Positions 21,303 to 31,356 of a stretch of DNA of 64,000 bases are shown here, one piece after another. The position numbers and the translations under genes are program-made. The stretch is taken from positions 1 through 64,000 of the forward strand of contig JAAUOP010000008.1 of NCBI GenBank assembly GCA_012034805.1, written 5' to 3'. The notes beneath the pieces were generated by a model. The model saw nothing but the letters and a program-made list of their open reading frames with translations. It was not told where the DNA came from and made no database searches. The DNA is from Synechococcales cyanobacterium CRU_2_2. GTDB lineage: Bacteria; Cyanobacteriota; Cyanobacteriia; PCC-9006; JAAUQQ01. Numbering within the stretch: the first letter of the stretch is position 1; each line of letters begins with the position of its first letter.

Positions 21303-23382
21303 TACTGTCTTCCTTCACCTTTCGTTGTAAGAACGCAATGCCTTCGGCCATGCGTTTTTCCCAGGGGTCGGCTGCGGTGATTGAAGGCAGCCGACCTTTC
21401 TCATTTTTGAATCGTATGGCTCTTTTGGCGAGTTCTCGGGCTTCTTCCAGGGTGAGGGTTATTCGCTTGGCTGCAATCACGGCTGCGACCTGCTTGAGCC
21501 GTTCTTCGCTCATGGACTTAGAGAGGATGGCATAGGCTTCGCCAAAGGGATTGATGTGATCGATCAGGTCAATATCGAGTTCTGTGACCGAGAGGGCGAA
21601 CTGTCGCACCCCGTCGATCAGGGCGGTGTTTGGAGCGGCTTCCTCTCCCGCATCTCTGGTCTGATAGCTTCCCCCTAGTTCAGCTGCTTTCTTTGCCTGT
21701 TGGACGACGTTGAGGGCGGCGATCGCATGTTGCCTCACGGCTTCTTTATCGTCCTGCTCTAAATCCGGGAATTTCTCTTTGACGATTTTGCCCATTCGGA
21801 CTTGGGTCAGTTCCTCGGGGACTAATTCTTCATCGAATAGACCGCGTTCGATCGTCGGTTTGTCCTGCACAAAAGCGGTCACGAGGTCGGTCAGGTCTTC
21901 GCGGCAAATCCGGGCGGCTTCAGGGGTTTTCGGTTCGGGTAGTCCTTTGATTTCCAGTTGTATTTGCCCTGTCTCGGGATTGACGCCGACGTTACATTGA
22001 CCGGGTTGATAGCCGCCTTCACCGTAGTCAAAACCTGGTGTGGGTTGATTATCGGCGCGTTTGGGCTTGAACTCGAAGCGCGGGGCGAGGACTTGCTCCA
22101 TTAAGAGGCTGGCCGCGATCGCCTTCAGCGTATCATTCACCGCTTCGGTCACGGCGGCTTCACTGGCATCGGGTTCGGCGATGAGGTTGGTGAAGCGGGC
22201 GCGGGTTTTGCCAGGTGCATCACGGGTGGCGCGGCCAATAATTTGGATGATCTCAGTCAGACTGGAACGGTAGCCAATGGTGAGGGCATGTTCGCACCAG
22301 ATCCAGTCAAAGCCTTCCTTGGCCATGCCGAGGGCAATGATAATGTCAACGTGATCGCGGTTGTACTTCTGGCTGGGGTCTTTGAGGGCATTGGCCACTT
22401 TATCGCGCTTGCTCGGATCGTCATCTACCAGGTCGGCAATTTTGAGGACTCGGCCATCGGTGGTTTGGACTCGTTGAAACCCTGTCTCTGGATCAATGCC
22501 TTGCCATTCGCCCAGTTCGTCGATGATATGTTCGACTTCGCGGATTTTGTCCTTAGTGCTTTCGCGGGAGTTGACGTTGGGGATGTGCAGGATGGTTTTC
22601 TCGTTGGGGTTGAGCACCTGCATGATTTCATCGGTGTAGCTGCCGGAGTAGAAGTAGTAGCCGAGGTCGAGTTGCTTCAGGTACTGATAGCCGTTGAGTT
22701 GTTCGTAGTAGGTGTAGGTGACGGTATCAAAGCGGGATTCGTCGTCGGGATGGAGGACGGCTTCGGCATCGCCGCGAAAGTAGGAGCCGGTCATGGCGAC
22801 GATGTGGGTTTTGTCACGGGTCATCAGTTGGCGGATGTGGTCGCCCAGCTTGTTATCGGGGTTGGCGGACACATGGTGGAATTCGTCGATCGCGAGCAAG
22901 CGATCGTCAAAAACGTCAATGCCAAACTGATCTACAGCAAAGCGGAAGGTGGCATGGGTGCAGACTAAGACTTTGGCATTACTGTCTAGGAAGGTTTTGA
23001 CAGCATTGACTTTGCCGCTATTTTCACTGCCACCGTCGCCGCCGGGGGCATCGCAGAGATTCCATTTGGGTTCGACGTGCCAGTCGGTCCAGAAGCCATA
23101 TTGGCTCAGGGGTTCGTTATGGAAGCTGGAGCCGATCGATTTTTCGGGGACGACGATAATGGCTTGTTTGAGTCCCTGATTCTCTAGCTTATCGAGGGCG
23201 ATGAACATCAGGGCGCGACTTTTGCCGGAGGCGGGGGGCGATTTGATCAGCAGGTATTGTTCGCCGCGCTTTTGGTAGGCAAGCTCTTGCATGGGGCGCA
23301 TCCCCAGGGCGTTGGGCTGTGTGGAGGTGCCTGCTTGGGCATAGGTGACGGAGACGGCGGGGATGGCGGTTGGAGGACGCAT
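21295..23382 (-). CDS. DEAD/DEAH (type III restriction-like, SF2) helicase
   Basis: Motif I LIKSPPASGKSRA, motif II AIDEFHHV, motif III AMTGSY, motif VI QIIGRATR. Confidence 0.92.
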   Translation of the reverse strand: MRPPTAIPAVSVTYAQAGTSTQPNALGMRPMQELAYQKRGEQYLLIKSPPASGKSRALMFIALDKLENQGLKQAIIVVPEKSIGSSFHNEPLSQYGFWTDWHVEPKWNLCDAPGGDGGSENSGKVNAVKTFLDSNAKVLVCTHATFRFAVDQFGIDVFDDRLLAIDEFHHVSANPDNKLGDHIRQLMTRDKTHIVAMTGSYFRGDAEAVLHPDDESRFDTVTYTYYEQLNGYQYLKQLDLGYYFYSGSYTDEIMQVLNPNEKTILHIPNVNSRESTKDKIREVEHIIDELGEWQGIDPETGFQRVQTTDGRVLKIADLVDDDPSKRDKVANALKDPSQKYNRDHVDIIIALGMAKEGFDWIWCEHALTIGYRSSLTEIIQIIGRATRDAPGKTRARFTNLIAEPDASEAAVTEAVNDTLKAIAASLLMEQVLAPRFEFKPKRADNQPTPGFDYGEGGYQPGQCNVGVNPETGQIQLEIKGLPEPKTPEAARICREDLTDLVTAFVQDKPTIERGLFDEELVPEELTQVRMGKIVKEKFPDLEQDDKEAVRQHAIAALNVVQQAKKAAELGGSYQTRDAGEEAAPNTALIDGVRQFALSVTELDIDLIDHINPFGEAYAILSKSMSEERLKQVAAVIAAKRITLTLEEARELAKRAIRFKNEKGRLPSITAADPWEKRMAEGIAFLQRKVKEDSNA

Positions 23383-23453
23383 AGATTGAAAGCTATTTGG
23401 CTGAATACGTATGTAATGGCGATCTAGATCGATTTATAGTGGATGTCGCGAGG

Positions 23454-23792
23454 CTATCCTTCAGGGGGGACTACTTTTTTTAATTCTAAAATCAAGGTGG
23501 GTAAGCTGTTGACTGCGGTATCCCACACCACGTCTAGATCAATCTCATCATATTCATGGACAAGCCGATTTCTCATCCCGCTAATTGCAATCCAGGGAAT
23601 AGCCGTTAGGGTTTGTCGAGTTATTTTAGAGACTCGTTTTGAAGCTTCGCCGATGACTAAAAGCCGATGGATTACAGCGTCTTGAAGTTGCAGGTTCGTC
23701 GCTAATTCGTTTTGCGATCGCCCCTGAAGATAATCAGCCACGATTTGGGCAGATTGCAACATATCAAGCAGAGATTGAAGATCGCGTTCCAT
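23454..23792 (-). CDS. hepT: HepT-like HEPN ribonuclease toxin (DUF86)
   Basis: HEPN motif GMRNRLVHEYDEIDLDVVW (RxxxxH); overlaps mntA. Confidence 0.9.
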   Translation of the reverse strand: MERDLQSLLDMLQSAQIVADYLQGRSQNELATNLQLQDAVIHRLLVIGEASKRVSKITRQTLTAIPWIAISGMRNRLVHEYDEIDLDVVWDTAVNSLPTLILELKKVVPPEG

Positions 23793-24093
23793 AAATCACC
23801 TGAGTAGAGGAGAGAATTGCTTCTCGCCGCAAGTAGTTACGGCTCGTTTCAATGCCTTTGCGCGTCACTAAGTCGACATCTCGCTGAAACAGTATTTTTA
23901 ATTCGTCTTCCATGTAGGTTAAATCAAAAAAGGTGGGGTGAGCATCTGGGTGAAATTGCACCATGACATCAATGTCGCTGTCGGGACGGAAGTCGTCGCG
24001 CAGAACTGATCCAAAGAGAGCGAGTTCTGTGATCTGCCATTTTTGACAAAATTCAGCAATTTGATTCATGGGAAGCTCGATCGCAGTTTTCAT
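23764..24093 (-). CDS. mntA: MntA-type minimal nucleotidyltransferase antitoxin
   Basis: ALFGSVLRDDFRPDSDIDVMVQF (GSx10DxD nucleotidyltransferase motif) directly upstream of hepT. Confidence 0.9.
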   Translation of the reverse strand: MKTAIELPMNQIAEFCQKWQITELALFGSVLRDDFRPDSDIDVMVQFHPDAHPTFFDLTYMEDELKILFQRDVDLVTRKGIETSRNYLRREAILSSTQVIYGTRSSISA

Positions 24094-24320
24094 GGTTTAC
24101 CTCTTTTAGGTTTACGTTGGGCGGGCTGCTTGGGCGGGGAACTGGTCATTTTTGCGTATAGCTCAAAGAGTTTTTCGAGGCGTTCGGTGTCGCCCTTGAC
24201 ACACTTGAGGTGAAGCGGCGATCGATGTAGATGCGATCGAGGATTTCGTCGTTGCGATCGCGTAGCGTTGCCTTTGAGCAAATCGTGAGCTTCTCGCACT
24301 AACGGAAATTCTCGGTGTCT
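24090..24320 (-). pseudogene. Truncated C-terminal remnant of a second MmeI-like methyltransferase
   Basis: EFPLVREAHD...RNDEILDRIYIDRRF (shifted) ...DTERLEKLFELYAKMTSSPPKQPAQRKPKRGKP matches the intact copy's EFPLVREAHDRNDEILERIYIGRRFKNDTDRLEKLFDLYTKMTSQAAPPKKSAKGKTKGSKP. Stop TGA overlaps mntA ATG (ATGA). Confidence 0.85.
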
Positions 24321-24430
24321 CCAAGTACGGCAAAGCTAGCAACTGATGTAGATGTACTGTGATGAGTTAGATAGTGCGCGTTTTCTGAGAGGCGTCAAAC
24401 GATCTAGCCATCGGCTTTTAACCGATTTCC

Positions 24431-24487
24431 CGCGCGTTTAAACGCGCGCGCGCGTTTCTTGAAACAAGTCGCGCGTTTAAACGCGCG
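24431..24487. repeat. Two copies of perfect 18-bp palindrome CGCGCGTTTAAACGCGCG (24431-24448 and 24470-24487)
   Basis: Direct reading; the second begins next to the corrected stop codon of the AlbA-domain gene. Confidence 0.95.
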
Positions 24488-24488
24488 A

Positions 24489-26136
24489 TTATAGGATCGT
24501 ATAATAAGTTCCCTTAGATTGTCCATGGGAAATAAGCTGTTCCGCTGCAAGCATATGTTGTAATAAACGTCCGGCCTGATCTCGGCTGAGTCGGCATAAA
24601 TCCATAACGTCCTTGCGCTTGATTCGACCATGTTTCTGAATGTACTGGACGACCATTTGTTCTTGCTGTATTCGATCGAAGCCAACTTGGCGAATATAGT
24701 CAGCACTTTGTCCTAACTGGCGATAGATACTGGCACTGAGGGTGTAGGTGCGGCCTTTTTTTGATCCCTTGTGGTTCGACTAATCCCGTTTCGACTAATC
24801 GTTCCAAAATAGAACGAGCCACAGATTCATTTTTCTGGATGACCTGAGCCACTGTCGCAATATCAATGCGACGTTCGGTACGTAGGTGTGACAGTGCAAT
24901 CAGCGCATCTAGGGAAATCGAGCGGCCAGTTCGGTTTTCTTCTTCGACAATCATTTTGAAGAAGGGGATGTCGGCTTGGGTGGAACTGATGATCACTTGA
25001 ACAGTCGTGGCGTTGCTGCTGGAGTAGTCGGGGCCAGGGCGACCATAGCGGAGTACACCTTGAAAAATGAGGTCTACTCCGCGTCCGGTACGTTCGGCGA
25101 TACCAATTCGCTTGACCGCATCGGCTAGGGTGGGATTTCGTGGTTTTGGTTCGACGACGAGGAGGTTTTCGAGGGTGACGCCTTCTACAAAACCGCCGGG
25201 ATTACTGACAGAAAGGGTGTCGTTTTGCAGGCGCACAAATACAGTGCCTAACTGGGCATAGTCGCGGTGAACCAACGCATTAACAAGAGCTTCCCGAAAG
25301 GCGCGCTGATCGTAAGTAGGAATAGGCACTCGAAAAAGGCCCCACTGTAGTTCTTCTTCTTCGACCCGGACCTCAAACTGCTCCATCAGACGTTCAAAGG
25401 TACGGAGTAAGGGGGTGTGATAGAAGTCGTTGGTACGAACTTGGGTATTGTCGAGGACTTGGAAAGCAACTTCATGAGTGGGAATGTGGGTACGGATGGC
25501 GCTTTCTTTACCGATCATCAGTAATCCGGTTAAGGTCGGGGTTTTGATACCGTTGATCGTGCTGACAAGTCCGAGTGCGCCATCGAGTTCATCATCTTCT
25601 AGGTTTAAGAGTGAGGGATCACCCTTGTATGACTCGATCATGCGTCGTAGGCGTTCGCGCTCGATCGGGTCAAGGTCAGTCGAGGTGGCTGCGGAGATGG
25701 GGATGGCGGAGTAGTCGAGGAGGCCAAGGTCGGATTGGCGGCTGGGAAATTCGTGGGGGTAGAAGGGAACGCACTGGGGCGTGCCATCGGCTTGGAGACG
25801 GCGGCGCTGAAGGAGTCCGTCGGAAGTGGCGACTAGGCGAGAGGATTTGGGGACTTCGATCGTGGCGATGTTGTGCCCTTGTTCGTGGATAACGGTGGCG
25901 CGGAAACTTATGGGAGGGTTAGTACGGTTGGCGATGAAGGCGGAAAGCTGAGCGGTGCTTTGGTGTTTGGGATGGAGTCCTGTGATCGTGCCATCATCTT
26001 CGACGCCAAGGTAAAGGGTGCCGCCGTCTGTGTTGGTCAGACAAACTATGGCCGCAACGAGGTCAGCATCGGGGAGGCAATCGCGATCGCTTTTAAATTC
26101 TACGGTGAGCGATTCTTGTTGAGGGATGGTTCGCAT
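24489..26136 (-). CDS. Schlafen AlbA_2 domain / HATPase_c_4 ATP-binding protein with C-terminal winged helix (frameshifted near C-terminus)
   Basis: ESLTVEFKSDRDCLPDADLVAAIVCLTNTDGGTLYLGVEDDGTITGL and REALVNALVHRDYAQLGTVFVRLQNDTLSVSNPGGF. Removing one A from the A7 run (plus T7 24756-24762) continues IKKGRTYTLSASIYRQLGQSADYIRQVGFDRIQQEQMVVQYIQKHGRIKRKDVMDLCRLSRDQAGRLLQHMLAAEQLISHGQSKGTYYTIL*. Confidence 0.88.
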
Positions 26137-26193
26137 GGTGAGGTGGTTGGGACTGGAGGTGAGATTGATTTTTGGATATTGGTAGCAGCTTCG

Positions 26194-28997
26194 CTATGGC
26201 TTCGATCCTTTTGTTTTGCCTTTGGCAGATTTCTTGGGTGGGGCGGCTTGGCTGGTCATCTTGGTGTAGAGGTCGAAGAGTTTTTCGAGGCGATCGGTGT
26301 CGTTTTTGAAGCGGCGGCCAATGTAGATGCGCTCTAGAATTTCGTCGTTGCGATCGTGGGCTTCCCTGACTAGCGGAAACTCGCTGTCCATGCGATCGGG
26401 GGCGTACATATCGGCGATCGTGGCGGGGAAATAATGCTCTCTTGCTAACAAAATATCTTCGGCACAGCCGGTGAGGTCGGCTTTGTTGCGATCGGTGAGG
26501 GTGGGGACGGGGAAGGTGTTCCAGCCGAGGGTGTTGGAGTAGCGAAAGTCGGTTTTGAGCTTGCCGCAGACGGTGGCGATCCAGACGAGGTGGAGGCGGG
26601 AGGCGATCAGGGCCATGTTCCAGAGCGGGGCATCGTAGAGGGCAAAGGCGAGGTTAGTTACTGTGGATTGGGCATCAAGTAACCCGACTGGAAGATAATT
26701 TCGACTTTCAGATGAAACGCAGGGCATGGAGATAGTTTGCACCCTGCCAATATTCATTTCGCGCATTTGGTGGGAACGTGTCGCCATATCATTCGCGCTT
26801 TTATCACGACTGGCTAGCCGCATTTTCCGTACCCCTTCAATTCGCTGTCGGATTGGGTCGATGGCTAATGTTTCATCCAAATCTTCATCATCAATCCACA
26901 GGCAATAGCGAGATAGTCCTCGAATAAATTCGGCTGAACCATAAATCCGTCGAATGAACCTGTCACGCTGCTCTTTAGTAAGTTCAAGAGCATTTACCTC
27001 ATCAGTAGACAGAAGTAAGTTTCCACCGTCAACAGGTTTGTTACCAAAGCTCATTTCAACAAGAGCACCTAACGGTTTCGTCGCTTTTTCAACAATGACA
27101 TTAGACCCAGTAACTAAATAGGCATTAATATTTTCAGCTTCCTTTGCAACTGTCTCACCATTATCATCAATCGAAAATAACTGTCGAACTTTACCAGCTT
27201 GATTAGAAATTCCAACGATCGCCACCGTCACCCCAGCGTTATGACTCGCTAGATTCGCCCATTTGAAGCTGGTGTGTGCAAAGGCGATTTCATGCCCACT
27301 GTCAAAAATCAACGGCCAAAGAATTGGCACCTGTTGCCCCTGGCAAATCGAATTCGTCGAGACAAACGCCGCCGCTGATGTCGTTTGCGTTCCATAATCC
27401 GCCGCCTTCATAAACCAACCCGCCACATAATCCAGCGACTTCCAGGTTTTCGTTCGGCTGCCAAAGATCAGCTTGAGATCATCCTTTTGCTCTGTCGATT
27501 GCCAAGTCGATCCCAAATACGGCGGATTCCCGCAAATATAAGTCTCTCCTCCCTCATTCACAAAATCAATCTCCGTCTGATCCAGCGGCGTACTAAACAA
27601 ATCCTCCGCCACCAGCTTTACGCCCGTTCCCGTCGGTGGACACAAACTCAACCAATCCAACCGCAGCGCATTCCCACAGGTAATCCAGTTATCCCGCTCC
27701 AACGGCAAAAACAACAGCCGCGCCTCCTGCTGCCCCAGATACCGCACATCACACTGAAACTTCGCAATCACCAACGCCAACCGCGCAATCTCCGCCGAAA
27801 AATGCCGCAATTCAATCCCCCGAAAATTCGTCAGCGGCACCACCGTGCGCAAATTGCTCTCCCCCCGCCGCCGATTAATCTCCGCCTCGATCGCCCGCAG
27901 CTCTCGATAAGCAATCACCAAAAATTCCCCGACCCACAAGCCGGATCGAACACCCGAATCCGCGCCAACCGATTTCGCAAATTCAACAGCTTCCGCGCAT
28001 TGTCTCCCGCCGCCTCTAACTGACCGCGCAACTCATCCAAAAACAGCGGATTCAACACCTTGAGGATATTAGGCACACTCGTATAGTGCATCCCCAGCGC
28101 TCCCCGCTCCTCCTCATCCGCCACCGCCTGAATCATCGAGCCGAAAATATCGGGGTTAATCTGCTTCCAATCGAGATTGCCGACGTGGAGCAGGTACGAT
28201 CGGGCAATCTTACTAAAACGCGGCACCGCCACACTGCCATCCGCACTCGCCGAAAACAACCCCCCATTCACATAGGGAAACCCATCCGCCCAATTCTTCA
28301 CCCCCACCCGTTCCTCAGGCCGCGTACACATCGATCGAAACAACTCCGCCAACACCTCATGGGTGTTCGAGCCATCGCTCATCTGCTGCACCGTCGCCGT
28401 AAACAACCCCTCCCCCTGAAAAATATTTGTATCCTCCGCAAAAAAGCAGAAAATCAACCGCGCCATAAAATGATTCAGATCCTCCCGCCGATCGGCCCCA
28501 TCCCAACCCGGATTATCCTTCAATAGCTCCACATACAGCCGATTCAACCGCCCCGTCGCCTTAATATCAAACGCATTCTCCCGAATCTGCTTAACCGTCG
28601 TAATCCCCGCCAGCGCCAAGAAAAACCCAAAATGGTCATGGAAATCCGGGTACTTGCAGGCGATCGCCTCCCCATCCACCAAATTCTCCGCCTCCAACCA
28701 CTCCCCATCCGTCGCCAGAATAAACTTCGCCTTCTGTTTCGTCGTCGCCCCACTCTCGCGCAACGCCGTCAGCGTGGCAGTCACCTCCCCTTCCGCGCAA
28801 ACCTTCAAATGGATATTGTTACGCTGGAGCAAACCACCCAGGTCAGACTTATTAGAGCTGTTGCGCTGGCTCTTGAGCTTCTTGATCGTCGTCAGTTTAT
28901 TGCCAAAAGCTTCGAGGAAGTCAAAGGGAAAAGCCTCCGAGTCAAAGGGCGCGCCCGCGAGCCGAGAGACGGCTTCTTCGATTTCGACTGCATTCAT
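26194..28997 (-). CDS. MmeI-like class I SAM-dependent DNA methyltransferase (frameshifted)
   Basis: VFDPACGSGNF(L)VIAYREL motif I and CGNPPYLGS catalytic motif IV with long C-terminal TRD-like region. A5 run at 27920-27924 needs A6 to fuse the two ORFs. Confidence 0.9.
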
Positions 28998-29246
28998 TTC
29001 TGCACCATCAGTAGCTTAGAGGCTTGACTATTGCTTCTTGGGGCAATTTGCAAATCTTACCCTGATTTTTCGATTGTGGAGGTTGCGATGGTCTCCGACC
29101 GGGCTTTGCCCATCGCAGCGCTTTGGGATATGGGTGGCACAATAGAGAGCAGCGGCCTACCCACAAGATGGGCTTGCCCTGCGTCATCCTTGTCCCGAAT
29201 GTTTGCCCCGAATGTTTGCCCCGGATGTTCGTCCCGGATTTTGCCC

Positions 29247-30871
29247 ATGCTCCGTCTGTCTGAAGTGAAATTGCCGCTGAACCACCCAGAGGAGGCGATC
29301 GCCACCGCCATCTACAGAAAACTACGCATTGAGCCCAAAGACCTAACCCGGTACAGCATCTTTAAGCGCAGCTACGACGCCCGCAAACGCGAGAATATCC
29401 AGCTGGTCTACATTCTAGATGTAGAGACATCTCAGGAAAAACAGCTCCTCCAACGCTTCAAGAAAAACCCTCAGATTCGGCCCACCCCCGACACCACCTA
29501 TCGACTCGTGACGCGGGCACCAGCGGGACTGTCGGAGCGACCGATCGTGATTGGCAATGGCCCCTGCGGCATGTTTGCAGGATTGTTGTTGGCACAAATG
29601 GGATTTCGCCCCATTATTTTGGAGCGAGGCAAGGCGGTGCATGAGCGATCGGTCGATACCTTTGGCTTTTGGAGCAAGGGCAAATTTAACCCCGAGTCTA
29701 ACGCCCAGTTTGGCGAAGGCGGCGCTGGAACGTTTTCCGATGGCAAGCTCTATAGCCGCATCAAAGACAACGACCATCGCGGCCGCAAGGCGCTGCAAGA
29801 GTTGGTCAATGCCGGGGCCGCTGACGAAATTCTCTACATCAATAAGCCACATATTGGCACCTATCGACTGGTCAAAATTGTTGAGCAAATTCGCAATACG
29901 ATCCAGTCTCTCGGGGGTGAAATCCGCTTTCAGAGCCGAGTGGAAGACCTTGACATCCAAGACGGGCAAGTGGAAGGGATCAGGCTCGTCGATGGAGAAT
30001 ACCTGGCCAGCCGCCATGTGATTTTGGCGGTGGGCCACAGCGCTCGGGATACGTTTGAAATGCTTCACCAACGCGGCGTTTATCTGGAACCCAAGCCCTT
30101 TTCGATTGGTTTTCGCGTTGAGCATCCCCAGGCGACCATTGACCAATGCCGTTTTGGCGAAAATGCGGGGCATCCGGTGCTCGGCGCAGCGGACTACAAG
30201 TTGGTGTACCATTGCACAGGTGCACAGACCCAGGGGCGATCGGTCTACAGTTTTGTATGTGTCCAGGGGGACAGGTGGTTGCTGCTGCATCTGAAGCCGG
30301 ACGTGTCGTCACCAACGGCATGAGCCAGTACGAGCGTAGCGGCAAAAATGCCAACAGCGGCATCGTCGTCGATATTTCGCCCGAGGACTATCCGCCAGGG
30401 CCTCTCGGTGGCATTGAGTTGCAACGCCAATGGGAGTCGAAAGCCTTTGAGCTGGGGGGCGGTACCTACGAGGCTCCGGGACAACTGGTCGGTGATTTTC
30501 TGGCGGGGCGACCTTCGACGGCGTTCGGTGGTGTGAAACCGACCTATCGCCCTGGGATCAAGTTGGGTGATTTGTCGGATTGCTTGCCGGATTATGCGAT
30601 CGCCGCCATCCGCGAAGCCATTCCCGAGTTCGAACAGCAACTCCCCGGCTTTGCCAGGGCTGATGCGATTCTCACTGGCGTCGAAACCCGCACCTCGTCG
30701 CCGATTCGCATCAAGCGCGGTGCAGACTCCCAAAGCTTAAACACGAAAGGATTGTACCCAGCGGGCGAGGGGGCGGGCTATGCCGGTGGCATTCTGTCAG
30801 CGGCGGTGGATGGCATTCGAGTGGCGGAGGCACTGGCACTGAGCTTGGTGGGCCGGGCTGAGGGGGGCTGA
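29247..30871 (+). CDS. FAD-dependent oxidoreductase/dehydrogenase (COG2509-like; frameshifted)
   Basis: IVIGNGPCGMFAGLLLAQMGFRPIILERGK, GEGGAGTFSDGKLYSRI, PAGEGAGYAGGILSAAVDGIRVAEAL. T4 run at 30251-30254 needs T5 to join (SVYSFCMCPGGQVVAAASE). Confidence 0.92.
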
Positions 30872-30901
30872 GGGCCGGAGTGGGAGGAGGAGCGATCGCC
30901 A

Positions 30902-31150
30902 TCAACAGTAAAAGTGACTTCGATTCAAAACCGCCTCGCCATGGTTGGGTACCCAAGCGATCCATGTATCTGGGGACTCCTGGCAAAGCAGTTGAGCTTC
31001 GTCACAGGCAGATTCGCTGGGTAGATGAAGCAACTTCACCCAGGCATCCCGATTGTAGGTGATTCGACAGGTGGGATTCCAGCCTGTGGCGATCGCCTCC
31101 TCTAGGGGCGAGCTGGGCGAAGCAACCGGATAGACGGCTTGCAGGGACAT
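30902..31150 (-). CDS. Hypothetical small protein
   Basis: ORF MSLQAVYPVASPSSPLEEAIATGWNPTCRITYNRDAWVKLLHLPSESACDEAQLLCQESPDTWIAWVPNHGEAVLNRSHFYC. Confidence 0.55.
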   Translation of the reverse strand: MSLQAVYPVASPSSPLEEAIATGWNPTCRITYNRDAWVKLLHLPSESACDEAQLLCQESPDTWIAWVPNHGEAVLNRSHFYC

Positions 31151-31234
31151 AACGACTCCTCCGCATAAATGGCACATTCACGGGTATGCCGACGAATACG
31201 CACCCTTCAGCCGACATCCAGAGCCAAAGGAGCA

Positions 31235-31276
31235 GAAACATTTTGCAAGAAACATTTTGCAAGAAACATTTTGCAA
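31235..31276 (+). repeat. 14-bp tandem repeat x3 (gaaacattttgcaa)
   Basis: Direct reading. Confidence 0.95.
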
Positions 31277-31356
31277 ATATTTTCTGTATTCATTCTGACA
31301 AAATGCTAAGCCAATCGTCCGATTTTTATCTTTAAGTTAACAAACGCTCACAAAGC

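Noticed and set aside
22243-22968. 241-aa plus-strand ORF opposite the helicase
   Set aside because: Overlaps intact helicase motifs on the minus strand; no family features.
27385-28526. Plus-strand Arg/Pro-rich ORFs opposite the methyltransferase
   Set aside because: Mirror ORFs of a well-supported coding strand.
26194-28997. Complete type IIG (MmeI) restriction-modification enzyme in a single chain
   Set aside because: No clear PD-(D/E)XK nuclease motif seen in the N-terminal region; described as MTase only.
20064-28997. BREX, DISARM or type I R-M assignment
   Set aside because: No pglZ/brxC, drmB (DUF1998), hsdS or hsdR-like signatures among the ORFs.
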